From the NCBI GenBank assembly GCA_023229435.1, contig JALNZF010000002.1, positions 124,001 through 188,000 of the forward strand: 64,000 nucleotides of DNA. The letters are read 5' to 3'. A model generated the notes under the pieces. The model was not told the origin of the DNA. It searched no databases and was given only the letters and a program-made list of their open reading frames with translations. Shown here piece after piece: positions 1 to 7,589 of this stretch (within the stretch, counting starts at the first letter, position 1; each line of letters opens with the position of its first letter). Source of the stretch: Nitrospirota bacterium (GTDB lineage Bacteria; Nitrospirota; UBA9217). The translations under genes and the position numbers were made by a program.

Positions 1-419
1 ACGCGCGCTATGAAACCGCCAAGCATGCCGCCTGACGGCACAGACTCCCCGAACAACCGGGTTGTTTCGCTCCCGAGCCCGAAGAATGCCCCTGCCGATA
101 GGAAGAATATGATGCCGCCGACCTTCTTGAGAAGCGGGTGCTCCGCCTCCCACCCTATGGTGAAGAGCAGGGCATACCCGAACATGAGAAGCGGGATCAC
201 ATATGCGGAGAGGCCGAAGAGATGGAGCAATGCGTCGGAGAGATACGCGCCCATGATCCCGATGGTGTTCCTGATACCCGCGCCCGTGCCGGAGACGCTG
301 AAGCAGGGATCGACCGCGGTGTACGAGACCAGGCTGAGCGTGATCAGCAGTCCGATGGCGAAGAGCAGCAGCCCGACCATCTCGTTCCAGTGCTTCTGTT
401 TCGTTGCGTTAACCGCCAT
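1..419 (-). CDS. ftsK: DNA translocase FtsK, N-terminal part (partial)
   Basis: An open minus-strand frame starts at an ATG at 419 and runs off the left edge, with about 139 codons visible. FtsK couples chromosome segregation to division at the septum. The visible part is its N-terminal membrane domain: a short cytoplasmic head, a first helix at about residues 14-32, the characteristic loop 'SYTAVDPCFS', then 'GAYLSDALLHLFGLSAYVIP' and further helices. The motor and gamma domains would lie outside the window. An AGGAG-type ribosome site (minus strand) lies about 6 nt before the ATG, which supports this start. uppP lies upstream on the same strand. The family call rests on recognising the N-terminal domain only, so a short membrane-only homologue cannot be excluded. 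Confidence 0.8.
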   Translation of the reverse strand, partial: MAVNATKQKHWNEMVGLLLFAIGLLITLSLVSYTAVDPCFSVSGTGAGIRNTIGIMGAYLSDALLHLFGLSAYVIPLLMFGYALLFTIGWEAEHPLLKKVGGIIFFLSAGAFFGLGSETTRLFGESVPSGGMLGGFIAR

Positions 420-519
420 AGGCTCCTAATTCGGACTATCCGAAAATAAATTATTTTCTCGCAACATGCGCTGACTCTTGATACTGGATAGAACCTGCTC
501 ATCCTGATGCAGTTTTTTA

Positions 520-548
520 CCTCGTCAATCGTCCCTCATCCCTCGTTC
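520..548. repeat. Degenerate CGTCCCT heptad repeat
   Basis: Between ftsK and uppP the + strand shows CGTCAAT-CGTCCCT-CATCCCT-CGTTC, an imperfect run of the same seven-base unit found as four exact copies inside valS (23521-23548) and, inverted, inside purL (52603-52630). Confidence 0.5.
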
Positions 549-557
549 TACTTTTTG

Positions 558-1367
558 TTATCGCCTCGCCGCCCATAACGCCACCACAACTCCGACCAGC
601 GCCAGGCGGTACCAGACAAAGATATTCAGCGTATGCCGATCCAGATACTGGAGCAGGAATTTTATGCACAAATACCCGACGATTGCCGAGAACAAGGTTC
701 CCAAGACAAAGGGCAGCACTTCGTTGTCGGCAAGATGAAGCTTGTGAAGTTTCAGAATAGCCGCTCCTGCAATGACCGGCGTGGAAAGGAGAAAGGAGAA
801 CCGTGCCGCGCTCGCCCTCGTGTATCCGGCCATGAGACCGGCACTAATGGTAATTCCCGATCGCGACACGCCCGGCAACAGGGCAAGGGCCTGGGCGAAT
901 CCGATAAAGATCGCATGACCAAGTGTCAGGCGCCCGAGACCCGCGTTCTTTGCTGAATATCGGTCCGCCGCCCACATCACGAGGCTGATCGCAGCGAGCG
1001 CCCCGGCGATCAGGAGCGGGTTCCGGAAACTCTCTTCCACCACATGTTCATATTTCAAGCCCAGGACGCCCGCGGGGATCGTAGCCAGGACAATGAACCA
1101 CACGAGCCTGCCTTCGTTGGATTTCCACGTGCCGTCCTTGATGCCGGTAAAGAATTTTCCGAACAGATCAAACCAGTCCCGCCAGAAGAACGCCAGGATC
1201 GCGACCAGCGTGCCGGCGTGCAGCGCCACGTCGAAGTTCAGGCTGTCGATCAGCGTGCCCTGCCAGCCGAACATCCAGGGGAGCAGGATCAGGTGGGCCG
1301 AGGAGCTGATGGGGAGAAACTCCGTGATCCCCTGGATAATGCCGAGAAAAATCGCTTCAAAAATCAC
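558..1367 (-). CDS. uppP: Undecaprenyl-diphosphatase UppP (BacA)
   Basis: This integral membrane enzyme dephosphorylates undecaprenyl diphosphate to recycle the lipid carrier for peptidoglycan and other envelope polymers. The 269-residue protein has the usual family length. The first conserved region is 'QGITEFLPISSSAHL' (residues 12-26), which carries the (E/Q)xxxE motif as Q12...E16. The second is 'PGVSRSG' (residues 165-171), which binds the phosphate. About eight hydrophobic helices are visible. The start is GTG at 1367 with a GAGGTG ribosome site a few bases upstream. The gene points the same way as ftsK, 138 bp away. A degenerate CGTCCCT-type repeat lies in the gap just after its stop. 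Confidence 0.96.
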   Translation of the reverse strand: MIFEAIFLGIIQGITEFLPISSSAHLILLPWMFGWQGTLIDSLNFDVALHAGTLVAILAFFWRDWFDLFGKFFTGIKDGTWKSNEGRLVWFIVLATIPAGVLGLKYEHVVEESFRNPLLIAGALAAISLVMWAADRYSAKNAGLGRLTLGHAIFIGFAQALALLPGVSRSGITISAGLMAGYTRASAARFSFLLSTPVIAGAAILKLHKLHLADNEVLPFVLGTLFSAIVGYLCIKFLLQYLDRHTLNIFVWYRLALVGVVVALWAARR

Positions 1368-1998
1368 GCTTCACCTCTTCAGCCAAATTATATGTCTTCC
1401 TTGCCATTTAACACCGCATCATCTTGGCTGCACAGCTCCAAGCGAACCCATTATTTCACAAAGCAGACAGGATTTCAAGCTGTTTTGAATTTGTTAACAA
1501 ATGAGCCCGCGGCTTGTCCATAACTTTTCCCCTTCCTGCAGCATGAATAGTGGATCACGGCGAGGGGGAAGCCCGGTATTCTTGCGCCTCGCCTCCTCTG
1601 TTCGGACAAGCTCTCGACGAAGCATGCCTCCTCTTCCCGGGGACGCAGTTAGCCTATGAACCTGATAAAAGCTACAAAGCATTTTCTCCTGCACTGCAAA
1701 CCATTTGATTTCTCGATGTTCTTCATGCAGTAAAATCATTGCACTAAATAGTTTTGTTCTACACATCCTTATTCGCTCATGGGAATAAGGACCATCAGTA
1801 ATACTAAAGCCCTAACAGATGAACACACATCCTTCTTTTATAAAATCTGAGACAGTATTCATTAATTCCTTTACAATAAAAATCGATTAGATTAACATTC
1901 TTACAAATAAATTTGGTTTCATTTTTGGTTTGCTCAGAGCACATCCCGCCGGAATATTTCTTAATTCTCTGTCGCTCATGAAAAAGGAGGTGATCATT
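1368..1998. other. Intergenic region without a convincing gene
   Basis: About 630 bases between uppP and the next + strand genes. The right half (from about 1680) is clearly AT-rich. Two minus-strand open frames here (1494-1766 and 1804-2061) have no recognisable domain, poor starts and skewed composition, and I do not treat them as genes. Promoter elements for the downstream locus should lie here, but I see no clear -35/-10 pair. Confidence 0.5.
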
Positions 1999-2097
1999 AT
2001 GCCTGTCGAACTTCTTCAGAAGTGCCGTTGTGAGAATCAGGATCTCAAAATGCAAACACAACTTCGCGCTTCGCTCTTTTACCTGCCTTATTCGTAA
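1999..2097 (+). CDS. Possible 32-residue leader or small peptide
   Basis: A short frame starts at ATG 1999 and ends at TAA 2095-2097. It encodes a 32-residue peptide beginning MPVELLQKCRCENQ. What makes it notable is the sequence AAGGAGGTGATC at 1984-1995, an unusually complete match to the 3' end of 16S rRNA, placed 3 nt before the ATG. The frame differs from that of the methyltransferase that begins at 2201. It has no recognised family, membrane segment or regulatory amino-acid run, apart from two cysteines (CRC). It may be a translated leader that affects the downstream operon, a real small protein, or a chance frame beside a remnant ribosome site. Confidence 0.35.
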   Translation: MPVELLQKCRCENQDLKMQTQLRASLFYLPYS

Positions 2098-2200
2098 TCA
2101 AAAGCTCTTGTACGTTCATCCAGGCAAAACGGATGGGTTGCTGTTTTATAACTCCAGTGATCTCAATAAACAACCATTTGAACTTAAAAGGGAGAACATC

Positions 2201-3253
2201 ATGCAAGACTCATTAATGTACCAGGGAGAGGTGATTCAGAAGCATACAGGACTGATTCAGGAAAGACCGAGAACCTATGTCGAGGCGCTTGACGCCAAGA
2301 TCGAGAAATATATGCTGGCGCTGGGAGACCTCGAAGTCCGATGTTCCATGCCGGACGCGAACAAGGAAGCGTTCCTTGATGAAATTACCATGCTGAACGA
2401 CACCATTCTTGAAGCCTGCGCCCAGTTTGAAGAGGGAGTGGATGATCCGCTGGCCCTTAAACAAGCCCAGGTCTACTTCCGCGAAAAGACACACCCGATC
2501 CTTTCAAAAAGCTATATCATCAATCGCTGCCGAACATGGCCGCAGGGACAGCAGGGAGATTTTATGACCCTGGAACTGGCTTATAAGAACATGCCGATGT
2601 CGGATGGCATTGGATACTATCTGGACAAATACACGCAAGCCACGACCCTTGGTGTCGGAGTACGGGAGCGGATCGTCAAAATGCGTTCTTTGTTGAAAGA
2701 AGAACTGGTAAGCAGGGGCAATCCAAAGGTCCTTGATGTGGCCTGCGGTTCCTGCAGGGAAGTTTTCGAATTAGCGCCGGAGATCAAGGCGTCGGGAGCT
2801 AAATTCACCTGTGTTGATCTGGACCCTGCTGCCCTGGAGTTCGCCCTCGATCGTTTTGCTATTGCAAAGCTTACAGAAGAGCATACAGAATTGATTCAGT
2901 ACAATGCGCTTAGAATGTTCGATAACGAGACGGCGCAGACGGAATTCGGGATGCAGGACGTCATCTACAGTATCGGTTTCTTTGATTATCTTCCCGATGA
3001 TTTTCTGGTGAAAATGCTGAACTCCCTGTATCTGCTGCTCAATCCCGGCGGAAAACTTATTGCGTCCTTCAAAGATGCGGACCATTACCGTCCAGAGCTT
3101 TGCCACTGGCTTGTTGATTGGGACGGTTTTTTACAACGCACTGAGAAGGATTTTCTGCAAGTATTCCGTGATGCCAATATCCCGGATAGCGCACTATCAA
3201 TGACCCGGGTCGATTCCGGATCGATAGTCTTCTACTCGATCACGAAGCAGTAA
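2201..3253 (+). CDS. PhcB-like SAM-dependent methyltransferase
   Basis: A 350-residue protein with a helical N-terminal region of about 110 residues, a linker containing 'QGQQGDFMTLELAYKNMPMS' (residues 115-134), then a class I methyltransferase fold. SAM motif I is 'VLDVACGSCRE' (177-187) and the acidic strand-2 motif is 'CVDLDP' (204-209). The linker plus 'ACGSCRE' pattern is typical of methyltransferases related to PhcB, which makes 3-hydroxy fatty acid methyl esters used as signals in Ralstonia. This similarity is by eye. The start at ATG 2201 is chosen because GGGAGAA precedes it; the frame is open further upstream, to 2030. It is first in a same-strand row with fatty-acid/polyketide-type genes, so its substrate may be their product (inference). 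Confidence 0.75.
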   Translation: MQDSLMYQGEVIQKHTGLIQERPRTYVEALDAKIEKYMLALGDLEVRCSMPDANKEAFLDEITMLNDTILEACAQFEEGVDDPLALKQAQVYFREKTHPILSKSYIINRCRTWPQGQQGDFMTLELAYKNMPMSDGIGYYLDKYTQATTLGVGVRERIVKMRSLLKEELVSRGNPKVLDVACGSCREVFELAPEIKASGAKFTCVDLDPAALEFALDRFAIAKLTEEHTELIQYNALRMFDNETAQTEFGMQDVIYSIGFFDYLPDDFLVKMLNSLYLLLNPGGKLIASFKDADHYRPELCHWLVDWDGFLQRTEKDFLQVFRDANIPDSALSMTRVDSGSIVFYSITKQ

Positions 3254-3365
3254 TATATACGGAATGGCGACAAATCGCCCGGAGGATGAACTATTGCTTG
3301 AAGCCGCTTTAAAAAAATGATATAAGTATAAGTACAAAGCATTATAAAGATCATACTCAGGCAGG

Positions 3366-4184
3366 GTGTATTACACACATGTCTCTCAAACTGTACAAAT
3401 CGATGCCACACATTCAAATCGGGAGAAGAGTCTGAAAAGCAACCCTCTTCTTCATAAAGTGGCGATCGTAACGGGTGGAACAAGGGGCATCGGCCGATCC
3501 ATTGTCCTTGCCATCTGCGGTGCGGGTGCTGATTGCGCGTTCACCTATTCCAGTAAACGCGATGCAGCGGAGTCACTTTCTGAAGAGGTGCAACGTCTCG
3601 GCAGAAGAGCGTTGCCCGTTCAGCTTGACGTGAGGGATTTTGAAGGCGCCAAAACGCTCGTCGATACAGTAAAAAAAGAATTCGGCCGGCTCGACATTCT
3701 TGTTAACAATGCCGGCATTACAAAAGACAAGTCGCTCATGATGATGAGTCAGGAAGACTGGTCCGATGTGATCGATACCAATCTCACGGGGGTCTTTAAT
3801 ACCACCCGGGCGTGCATTATTACCTTTCTCAAGCAGAAAAGCGGGAACATCGTCAACATTTCGTCAGTAAGCGGCATCCACCCGCTCCCCGGCCAGGTCA
3901 ATTACGCTGCTGCGAAGGCCGGTGTGATCGGCTTTACCAAATCGCTCGCACAAGAGGTGGCACCCTATAACATCAGGGTCAATGCAATTGCCCCCGGCTT
4001 TATCAGCACCGAGATGACCGCTGAGTTCAGCGAGAAGGCAAGAGAAAAATTTATGGGCATGATCCCGCTCAGGAGATTCGGCACTGCCGATGAAGTGGCA
4101 CAGGCTGTACTTTTCTTGCTCAGTGATGACTCGCAGTACATTACCGGGCAGACAATACAGATCGATGGTGGATTGGGGATATAG
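3366..4184 (+). CDS. fabG: 3-oxoacyl-ACP reductase (FabG-type ketoreductase)
   Basis: This short-chain dehydrogenase reduces 3-oxoacyl-ACP to 3-hydroxyacyl-ACP with NADPH. From the GTG at 3366 the protein has 272 residues: cofactor motif 'TGGTRGIG' (36-43), 'NNAG' (114-117), catalytic Ser167, and YxxxK with Tyr180 and Lys184. The C-terminal 'GQTIQIDGGLGI' is typical of FabG. FabG proteins are usually about 245 residues and start just before the cofactor strand. The first 25 or so residues here are therefore suspect, and a rare start (CTG near 3433, after GGGAGAAG) would give a normal length. It ends 7 nt before the chain-length-factor gene, in line with an operon. It supplies the ketoreduction step for the neighbouring ketosynthase. 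Confidence 0.93.
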   Translation: MYYTHVSQTVQIDATHSNREKSLKSNPLLHKVAIVTGGTRGIGRSIVLAICGAGADCAFTYSSKRDAAESLSEEVQRLGRRALPVQLDVRDFEGAKTLVDTVKKEFGRLDILVNNAGITKDKSLMMMSQEDWSDVIDTNLTGVFNTTRACIITFLKQKSGNIVNISSVSGIHPLPGQVNYAAAKAGVIGFTKSLAQEVAPYNIRVNAIAPGFISTEMTAEFSEKAREKFMGMIPLRRFGTADEVAQAVLFLLSDDSQYITGQTIQIDGGLGI

Positions 4185-4191
4185 GCCCGGC

Positions 4192-5421
4192 ATGAACAGG
4201 AGAATAGTCATTACCGGCATCGGCGTTCTCTCGCCTATTGCAATCGGCAAAGATGCCTATTGGGAAGGATTGTCTCAAGGCAAGACGGGCTTTCGTCCCG
4301 TGACCCTTTTCGACACATCGCCTTTTCGCGTCAACATCGCGGGAGAGATCACGGATTTTGACGCCCTTTCATTCCTCGGCAAAAAAGGACTGCGGGACCT
4401 CGATAGAAGCACGAGACTCATCTGCTCCGCTGCCAAACTCGCCATAGACGACAGCAGGATAGAGATCACGGAAGACACTACCCATTCGATGGGCGTCTCC
4501 ATCGGCACGACATTCGGGAGTCTCCACAGCATTTCACAATTCGACCGATCAGGCCTCATTGACGGGCCGCGGTTCGTCAATCCATCGCACTTTCCGAATA
4601 CGGTCATCAATTCGCCGGCCAGCCAGGTATCGATAAAATTCAAGATCAAAGGCTTCAACACTACAATATCCACCGGTTTTTGCGCCAGTCTCGATGCCGT
4701 CTCGTATGCAGCGGATTTTATCCGATTGAACCGGGCCGATGTTGTGTTGGCAGGAGGAGTGGAAGAACTATGCGAAGAGACTTTTATGGGTTTTCATAAT
4801 CTCGGATGCTTATCCGGAACCGACGGCTCTGAACCAATCTGCTGCCCGTTCGACGCGCGAAGGAACGGTACGATTCTGTCCGAAGGTGCGGCAGTGCTGG
4901 TACTGGAAGAGGAGGAGCACGCAGTGAACAGAAATGCGGTGATTCTCGCGCGCGTTCTGGGTTACGGCAATGCCTTTGACCCTCTGGCTGAGAGCAACTT
5001 TCATCATGCAGGTCAGGGATTGAAAAACGCCATAACGCTCGCTTTGCAGGAAGCCGCTCTCAATCCCGGAGACATCGACTATGTCTGCGCCTGTGCCAAT
5101 TCATCAAAAGGGTTCGACCGGATGGAAACGAACGTCATCAAGGAAGTCTTTGGGGCGCGGGCACTTTCGCTGCCTGTCAGCTCGATAAAATCCATGGTGG
5201 GCGAATCGTTTTCCGCATCGGGCGCACTGTCTTTGACAGCCGCAGTCGGAGCGCTCCGGAAGGAGATGATTCCACCAACAGCAAACTACCACGAACGAGA
5301 CCCTGTGTGCGATCTCGATTATGTCCCCAATATTGCGCGACAGAGGCGGATACAGAATGTGCTTGTAACTTCGGCAGATCCCTATGGCCAGAACACGGCT
5401 ATTGTGCTGGGAAGATATTAA
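4192..5421 (+). CDS. Ketosynthase-like chain-length factor without catalytic residues
   Basis: A 409-residue thiolase-fold protein starting 'MNRRIVITGIGVLSPIAIG', the normal start of FabF/KAS II, so ATG 4192 is chosen over the longer frame from 4090. Aligned by eye with the intact ketosynthase at 6088, the active-site cysteine is Phe163 ('TGFCASLDA'; the following Cys164 is off register), the first catalytic histidine is Cys301 ('CACANSS' instead of 'SAHGTGT') and the second is Glu338 ('KSMVGESF' instead of 'KSMLGHTM'). Lys333 is kept. Loss of the C-H-H triad with retention of the fold is the mark of a chain-length factor (KS-beta), which pairs with a working ketosynthase in type II polyketide, aryl polyene and ladderane-type systems. 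It cannot condense on its own. Confidence 0.88.
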   Translation: MNRRIVITGIGVLSPIAIGKDAYWEGLSQGKTGFRPVTLFDTSPFRVNIAGEITDFDALSFLGKKGLRDLDRSTRLICSAAKLAIDDSRIEITEDTTHSMGVSIGTTFGSLHSISQFDRSGLIDGPRFVNPSHFPNTVINSPASQVSIKFKIKGFNTTISTGFCASLDAVSYAADFIRLNRADVVLAGGVEELCEETFMGFHNLGCLSGTDGSEPICCPFDARRNGTILSEGAAVLVLEEEEHAVNRNAVILARVLGYGNAFDPLAESNFHHAGQGLKNAITLALQEAALNPGDIDYVCACANSSKGFDRMETNVIKEVFGARALSLPVSSIKSMVGESFSASGALSLTAAVGALRKEMIPPTANYHERDPVCDLDYVPNIARQRRIQNVLVTSADPYGQNTAIVLGRY

Positions 5422-5453
5422 CGGTCTCATAATCGTATTGATATCCATTTTTC

Positions 5454-5528
5454 AAAATCCCTCCTAACCTCTCTTTTCCAAAGGGAGGAAACGCCCCTCT
5501 TTGACAAAGAGGGGCGGGGGGAGATTTT
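5454..5528. repeat. Palindromic intergenic repeat
   Basis: An element bounded by AAAATCCC and GGGGGAGATTTT. It contains a perfect hairpin CCCCTCTTT-gac-AAAGAGGGG (5494-5514) and a weaker CCTC...GGAGG hairpin before it. It separates the chain-length-factor gene from the dehydratase gene. It may slow or end transcription, but it looks like a member of a dispersed repeat family. Confidence 0.7.
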
Positions 5529-5654
5529 CTAATAATGTAGTTTCTATTTTGATACGATTAATAAGCGTAGCGTATAATGTATGAGCATGAAGTAAAGCAC
5601 AGAGTATAACTCTCTGCTCTTTACTCCATGCTCTATGCGGAAATCCGGTGACCC

Positions 5655-6095
5655 ATGCAGCTTGACTTCGAAGAAATAAAGAAACTCATTCCTCAGCGAT
5701 TCCCTTTTATCATGATCGATAAAATCGTGGAGATTGAACCGGGAAAACACGCAATTGCCGTGAAGAACATTTCCGGCAATGACATGGTATTCCTCGGCCA
5801 TTTTCCGGAAAAGGCCGTCATGCCCGGCGCTCTCATTATCGAGGCAATGGCGCAGACCGCTATCATTCTCTTTGCCACAAGCGGAAAAGCCGGGAACAGC
5901 GAAAAAAAACCATTGTATTATTTCGGTTCGGTCAAAGCACGGTTCCTTCAACCTGCAGTACCAGGCGATCAGTTGAAAATCCGGGTTGAAAACGTGAAAA
6001 CCTTGCCAAGCGGAGCTTTTGTTTCAGGCGAGGCATTTGTTGACAATAAAAAAATAGCAGAGGCGGAGCTGGTATTCAGCGTAAAAAATGAGTGA
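5655..6095 (+). CDS. FabZ-like 3-hydroxyacyl-ACP dehydratase
   Basis: A 146-residue single hotdog-domain protein that removes water from 3-hydroxyacyl-ACP to give a trans-2-enoyl chain. The family core is 'GHFPEKAVMPGALIIEAMAQ' (48-67), with catalytic His49 and Glu63 both present. The N-terminal 'IPQRFPFIMIDKIVEIEPGK' is typical of FabZ. The length is normal. The gene follows a 233-bp gap that holds a palindromic repeat, and its last 8 bases overlap the next ketosynthase gene, so the two are translationally coupled. With a ketoreductase upstream and no enoyl reductase in the locus, double bonds would be kept, consistent with a polyene-like or unsaturated product. The specific substrate cannot be read from sequence. 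Confidence 0.93.
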   Translation: MQLDFEEIKKLIPQRFPFIMIDKIVEIEPGKHAIAVKNISGNDMVFLGHFPEKAVMPGALIIEAMAQTAIILFATSGKAGNSEKKPLYYFGSVKARFLQPAVPGDQLKIRVENVKTLPSGAFVSGEAFVDNKKIAEAELVFSVKNE

Positions 6096-7302
6096 GCGAG
6101 TTGTTATAACAGGACTTGGCGTTATATCATCAATAGGGATTGGTTGGGAACAATTCTGGAATAATCTCTTGAAGGGGCAATCAGGTATAAGCCCTGTTGC
6201 GTCCTTTGACACTTCGAACCAGTTTACCCATATGGCCGGTGAGGTAAAAATATTTAAACCTGAGAACTTTATGCGGCAAGAGCTTCTCGGAACCTTGAGT
6301 CGGTCATCTCAGATGGCGCTTGCTGGTGCAAAGCTGGCATTGAATGATGCTCATATATTGAGTAGCGATGCTTCAACCATCAACATCGCTACATGCATTG
6401 GAACGAATATCGGTTCTATTCAAACCGTCGAAAAAGTCAACGAGATACTCTTGCGTGGAAATAATATTGATATCAGCGATAGACTGGTGGCCCAGATCCC
6501 GACCGAGACAACTCCCGCTATGATCGCAAAAGAATTCAACCTTGACGGTGGCAATATGATATTTTCAACAGCGTGCTCGGCGGGTAATTATGCAGTAGGA
6601 TACGGGTTTGACTTAATCAAGTTGGACCGAGCACAGGCGGTCTTGGCAGGTGGTTTCGATGCATTTTCTAAAGTTGCATTCACTGGCTTTAATCAATTTG
6701 CAGCGGTGGCTCCGGACAAATGCCGTCCTTTCGATAAAAACCGAAAAGGTATGATGGTAGCGGAGGGCGCAGGAATGCTGGTTCTAGAAGCTTTGGAGAG
6801 CGCCCTACAGAGAAAGGCCCTCATTTATGCCGAGGTTTTGGGATATGGTCTAAGCTGCGACGCCCACCATATGACAAGCTCTTCGGTCGATGGAATCAAG
6901 TTGTGCATGAGAAAAGCATTGAAAGAAGCGGGCGTTTCATCAGAAAATATTGACTATATCAGCGCCCATGGTACCGGTACGTTGACGAACGACAAAAATG
7001 AATGCGCCGCCATCAAAGAGGTATTCGGGCGTCGGTGTAATAAAATACCTGCCAGTTCCATCAAATCCATGCTTGGTCACACCATGGGAGCAGCATCGGC
7101 AATCGAAGCAATCACTTGCGCACTCGTTGTTAAAAACGATATGATTCCGCCAACCATCAATTATGAAACTCCAGACTCTGAATGTGATATCGACTGTGTT
7201 CCCAATCAATCACGAAAACATTCCGTCACCATAGCATTGAATAATTCCTACGCATTTGGCGGTAACAATGCCTGTCTGGTTTTATCAAAATTTATCAACT
7301 AA
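6088..7302 (+). CDS. Beta-ketoacyl-ACP synthase, catalytic partner
   Basis: A 404-residue FabF/KAS II-type condensing enzyme with a complete active site: Cys163 in 'STACSAGN', His294 in 'SAHGTGT', Lys326 and His331 in 'SSIKSMLGHTMGAAS'. It elongates an ACP-bound chain by decarboxylative condensation with malonyl-ACP. It overlaps the dehydratase gene by 8 bp. Cys163 falls at the same residue number as Phe163 of the chain-length factor two genes upstream, which makes the pair easy to compare. The two probably form a heterodimer (family knowledge, not seen directly). From here to about 9.55 kb the DNA is markedly more AT-rich than the flanks, hinting that this half of the locus has a separate origin. 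Confidence 0.92.
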   Translation: MSERVVITGLGVISSIGIGWEQFWNNLLKGQSGISPVASFDTSNQFTHMAGEVKIFKPENFMRQELLGTLSRSSQMALAGAKLALNDAHILSSDASTINIATCIGTNIGSIQTVEKVNEILLRGNNIDISDRLVAQIPTETTPAMIAKEFNLDGGNMIFSTACSAGNYAVGYGFDLIKLDRAQAVLAGGFDAFSKVAFTGFNQFAAVAPDKCRPFDKNRKGMMVAEGAGMLVLEALESALQRKALIYAEVLGYGLSCDAHHMTSSSVDGIKLCMRKALKEAGVSSENIDYISAHGTGTLTNDKNECAAIKEVFGRRCNKIPASSIKSMLGHTMGAASAIEAITCALVVKNDMIPPTINYETPDSECDIDCVPNQSRKHSVTIALNNSYAFGGNNACLVLSKFIN

Positions 7303-7321
7303 GGAGGATGTGAATTTAACA

Positions 7322-7582
7322 ATGGCTGACAATGTGGAAAAGGAAATCGTTTTTATAATCTCTGAAGTTTCGGGGTTTGATGAGGATGAGATAACCCCTG
7401 AGAAAAATTTTTTTAAAGATCTGGAGGTAGACTCTATTAAAGCGATCGAGATTACAGTTGCACTTGAAAAAAAATTTAAGGTTTCCGTAAGAGATGAGGA
7501 TGTCCCCAAAATTACAACCGTGAAAGAAGCTGTCGCTCTCATAAATAAATTGCTGGATCAAAAAAGTTCGGGGAAAGTCTAA
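7322..7582 (+). CDS. Acyl carrier protein
   Basis: An 86-residue, acidic, helical protein with the phosphopantetheine attachment motif 'DLEVDSIKAIEI', where Ser38 would carry the prosthetic arm. It would tether the growing chain for the locus's ketosynthase, ketoreductase and dehydratase. The frame is open upstream to 7256, but the strong AAGGAGG at 7301-7307 indicates a start here. ATG 7322 (spacing 14 nt) gives the normal N-terminus; a GTG at 7310 is in frame but only 2 nt from the ribosome site. It begins 19 nt after the ketosynthase stop and ends 7 nt before the oxidoreductase. It is a dedicated ACP rather than the housekeeping one, judging from context. Confidence 0.93.
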   Translation: MADNVEKEIVFIISEVSGFDEDEITPEKNFFKDLEVDSIKAIEITVALEKKFKVSVRDEDVPKITTVKEAVALINKLLDQKSSGKV

Positions 7583-7589
7583 GGCTGAT

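Noticed and set aside
10..429. Plus-strand frame of 139 codons at the left edge
   Set aside because: It is the shadow of the ftsK N-terminus coded on the minus strand; the minus frame has the family motifs and a ribosome site.
1494..1766. Minus-strand 90-codon frame
   Set aside because: No domain, no ribosome site, atypical composition; overlaps the uppP-distal gap only by chance.
1804..2061. Minus-strand 85-codon frame
   Set aside because: AT-rich, lysine- and cysteine-rich chance frame antisense to the strong ribosome site at 1984.
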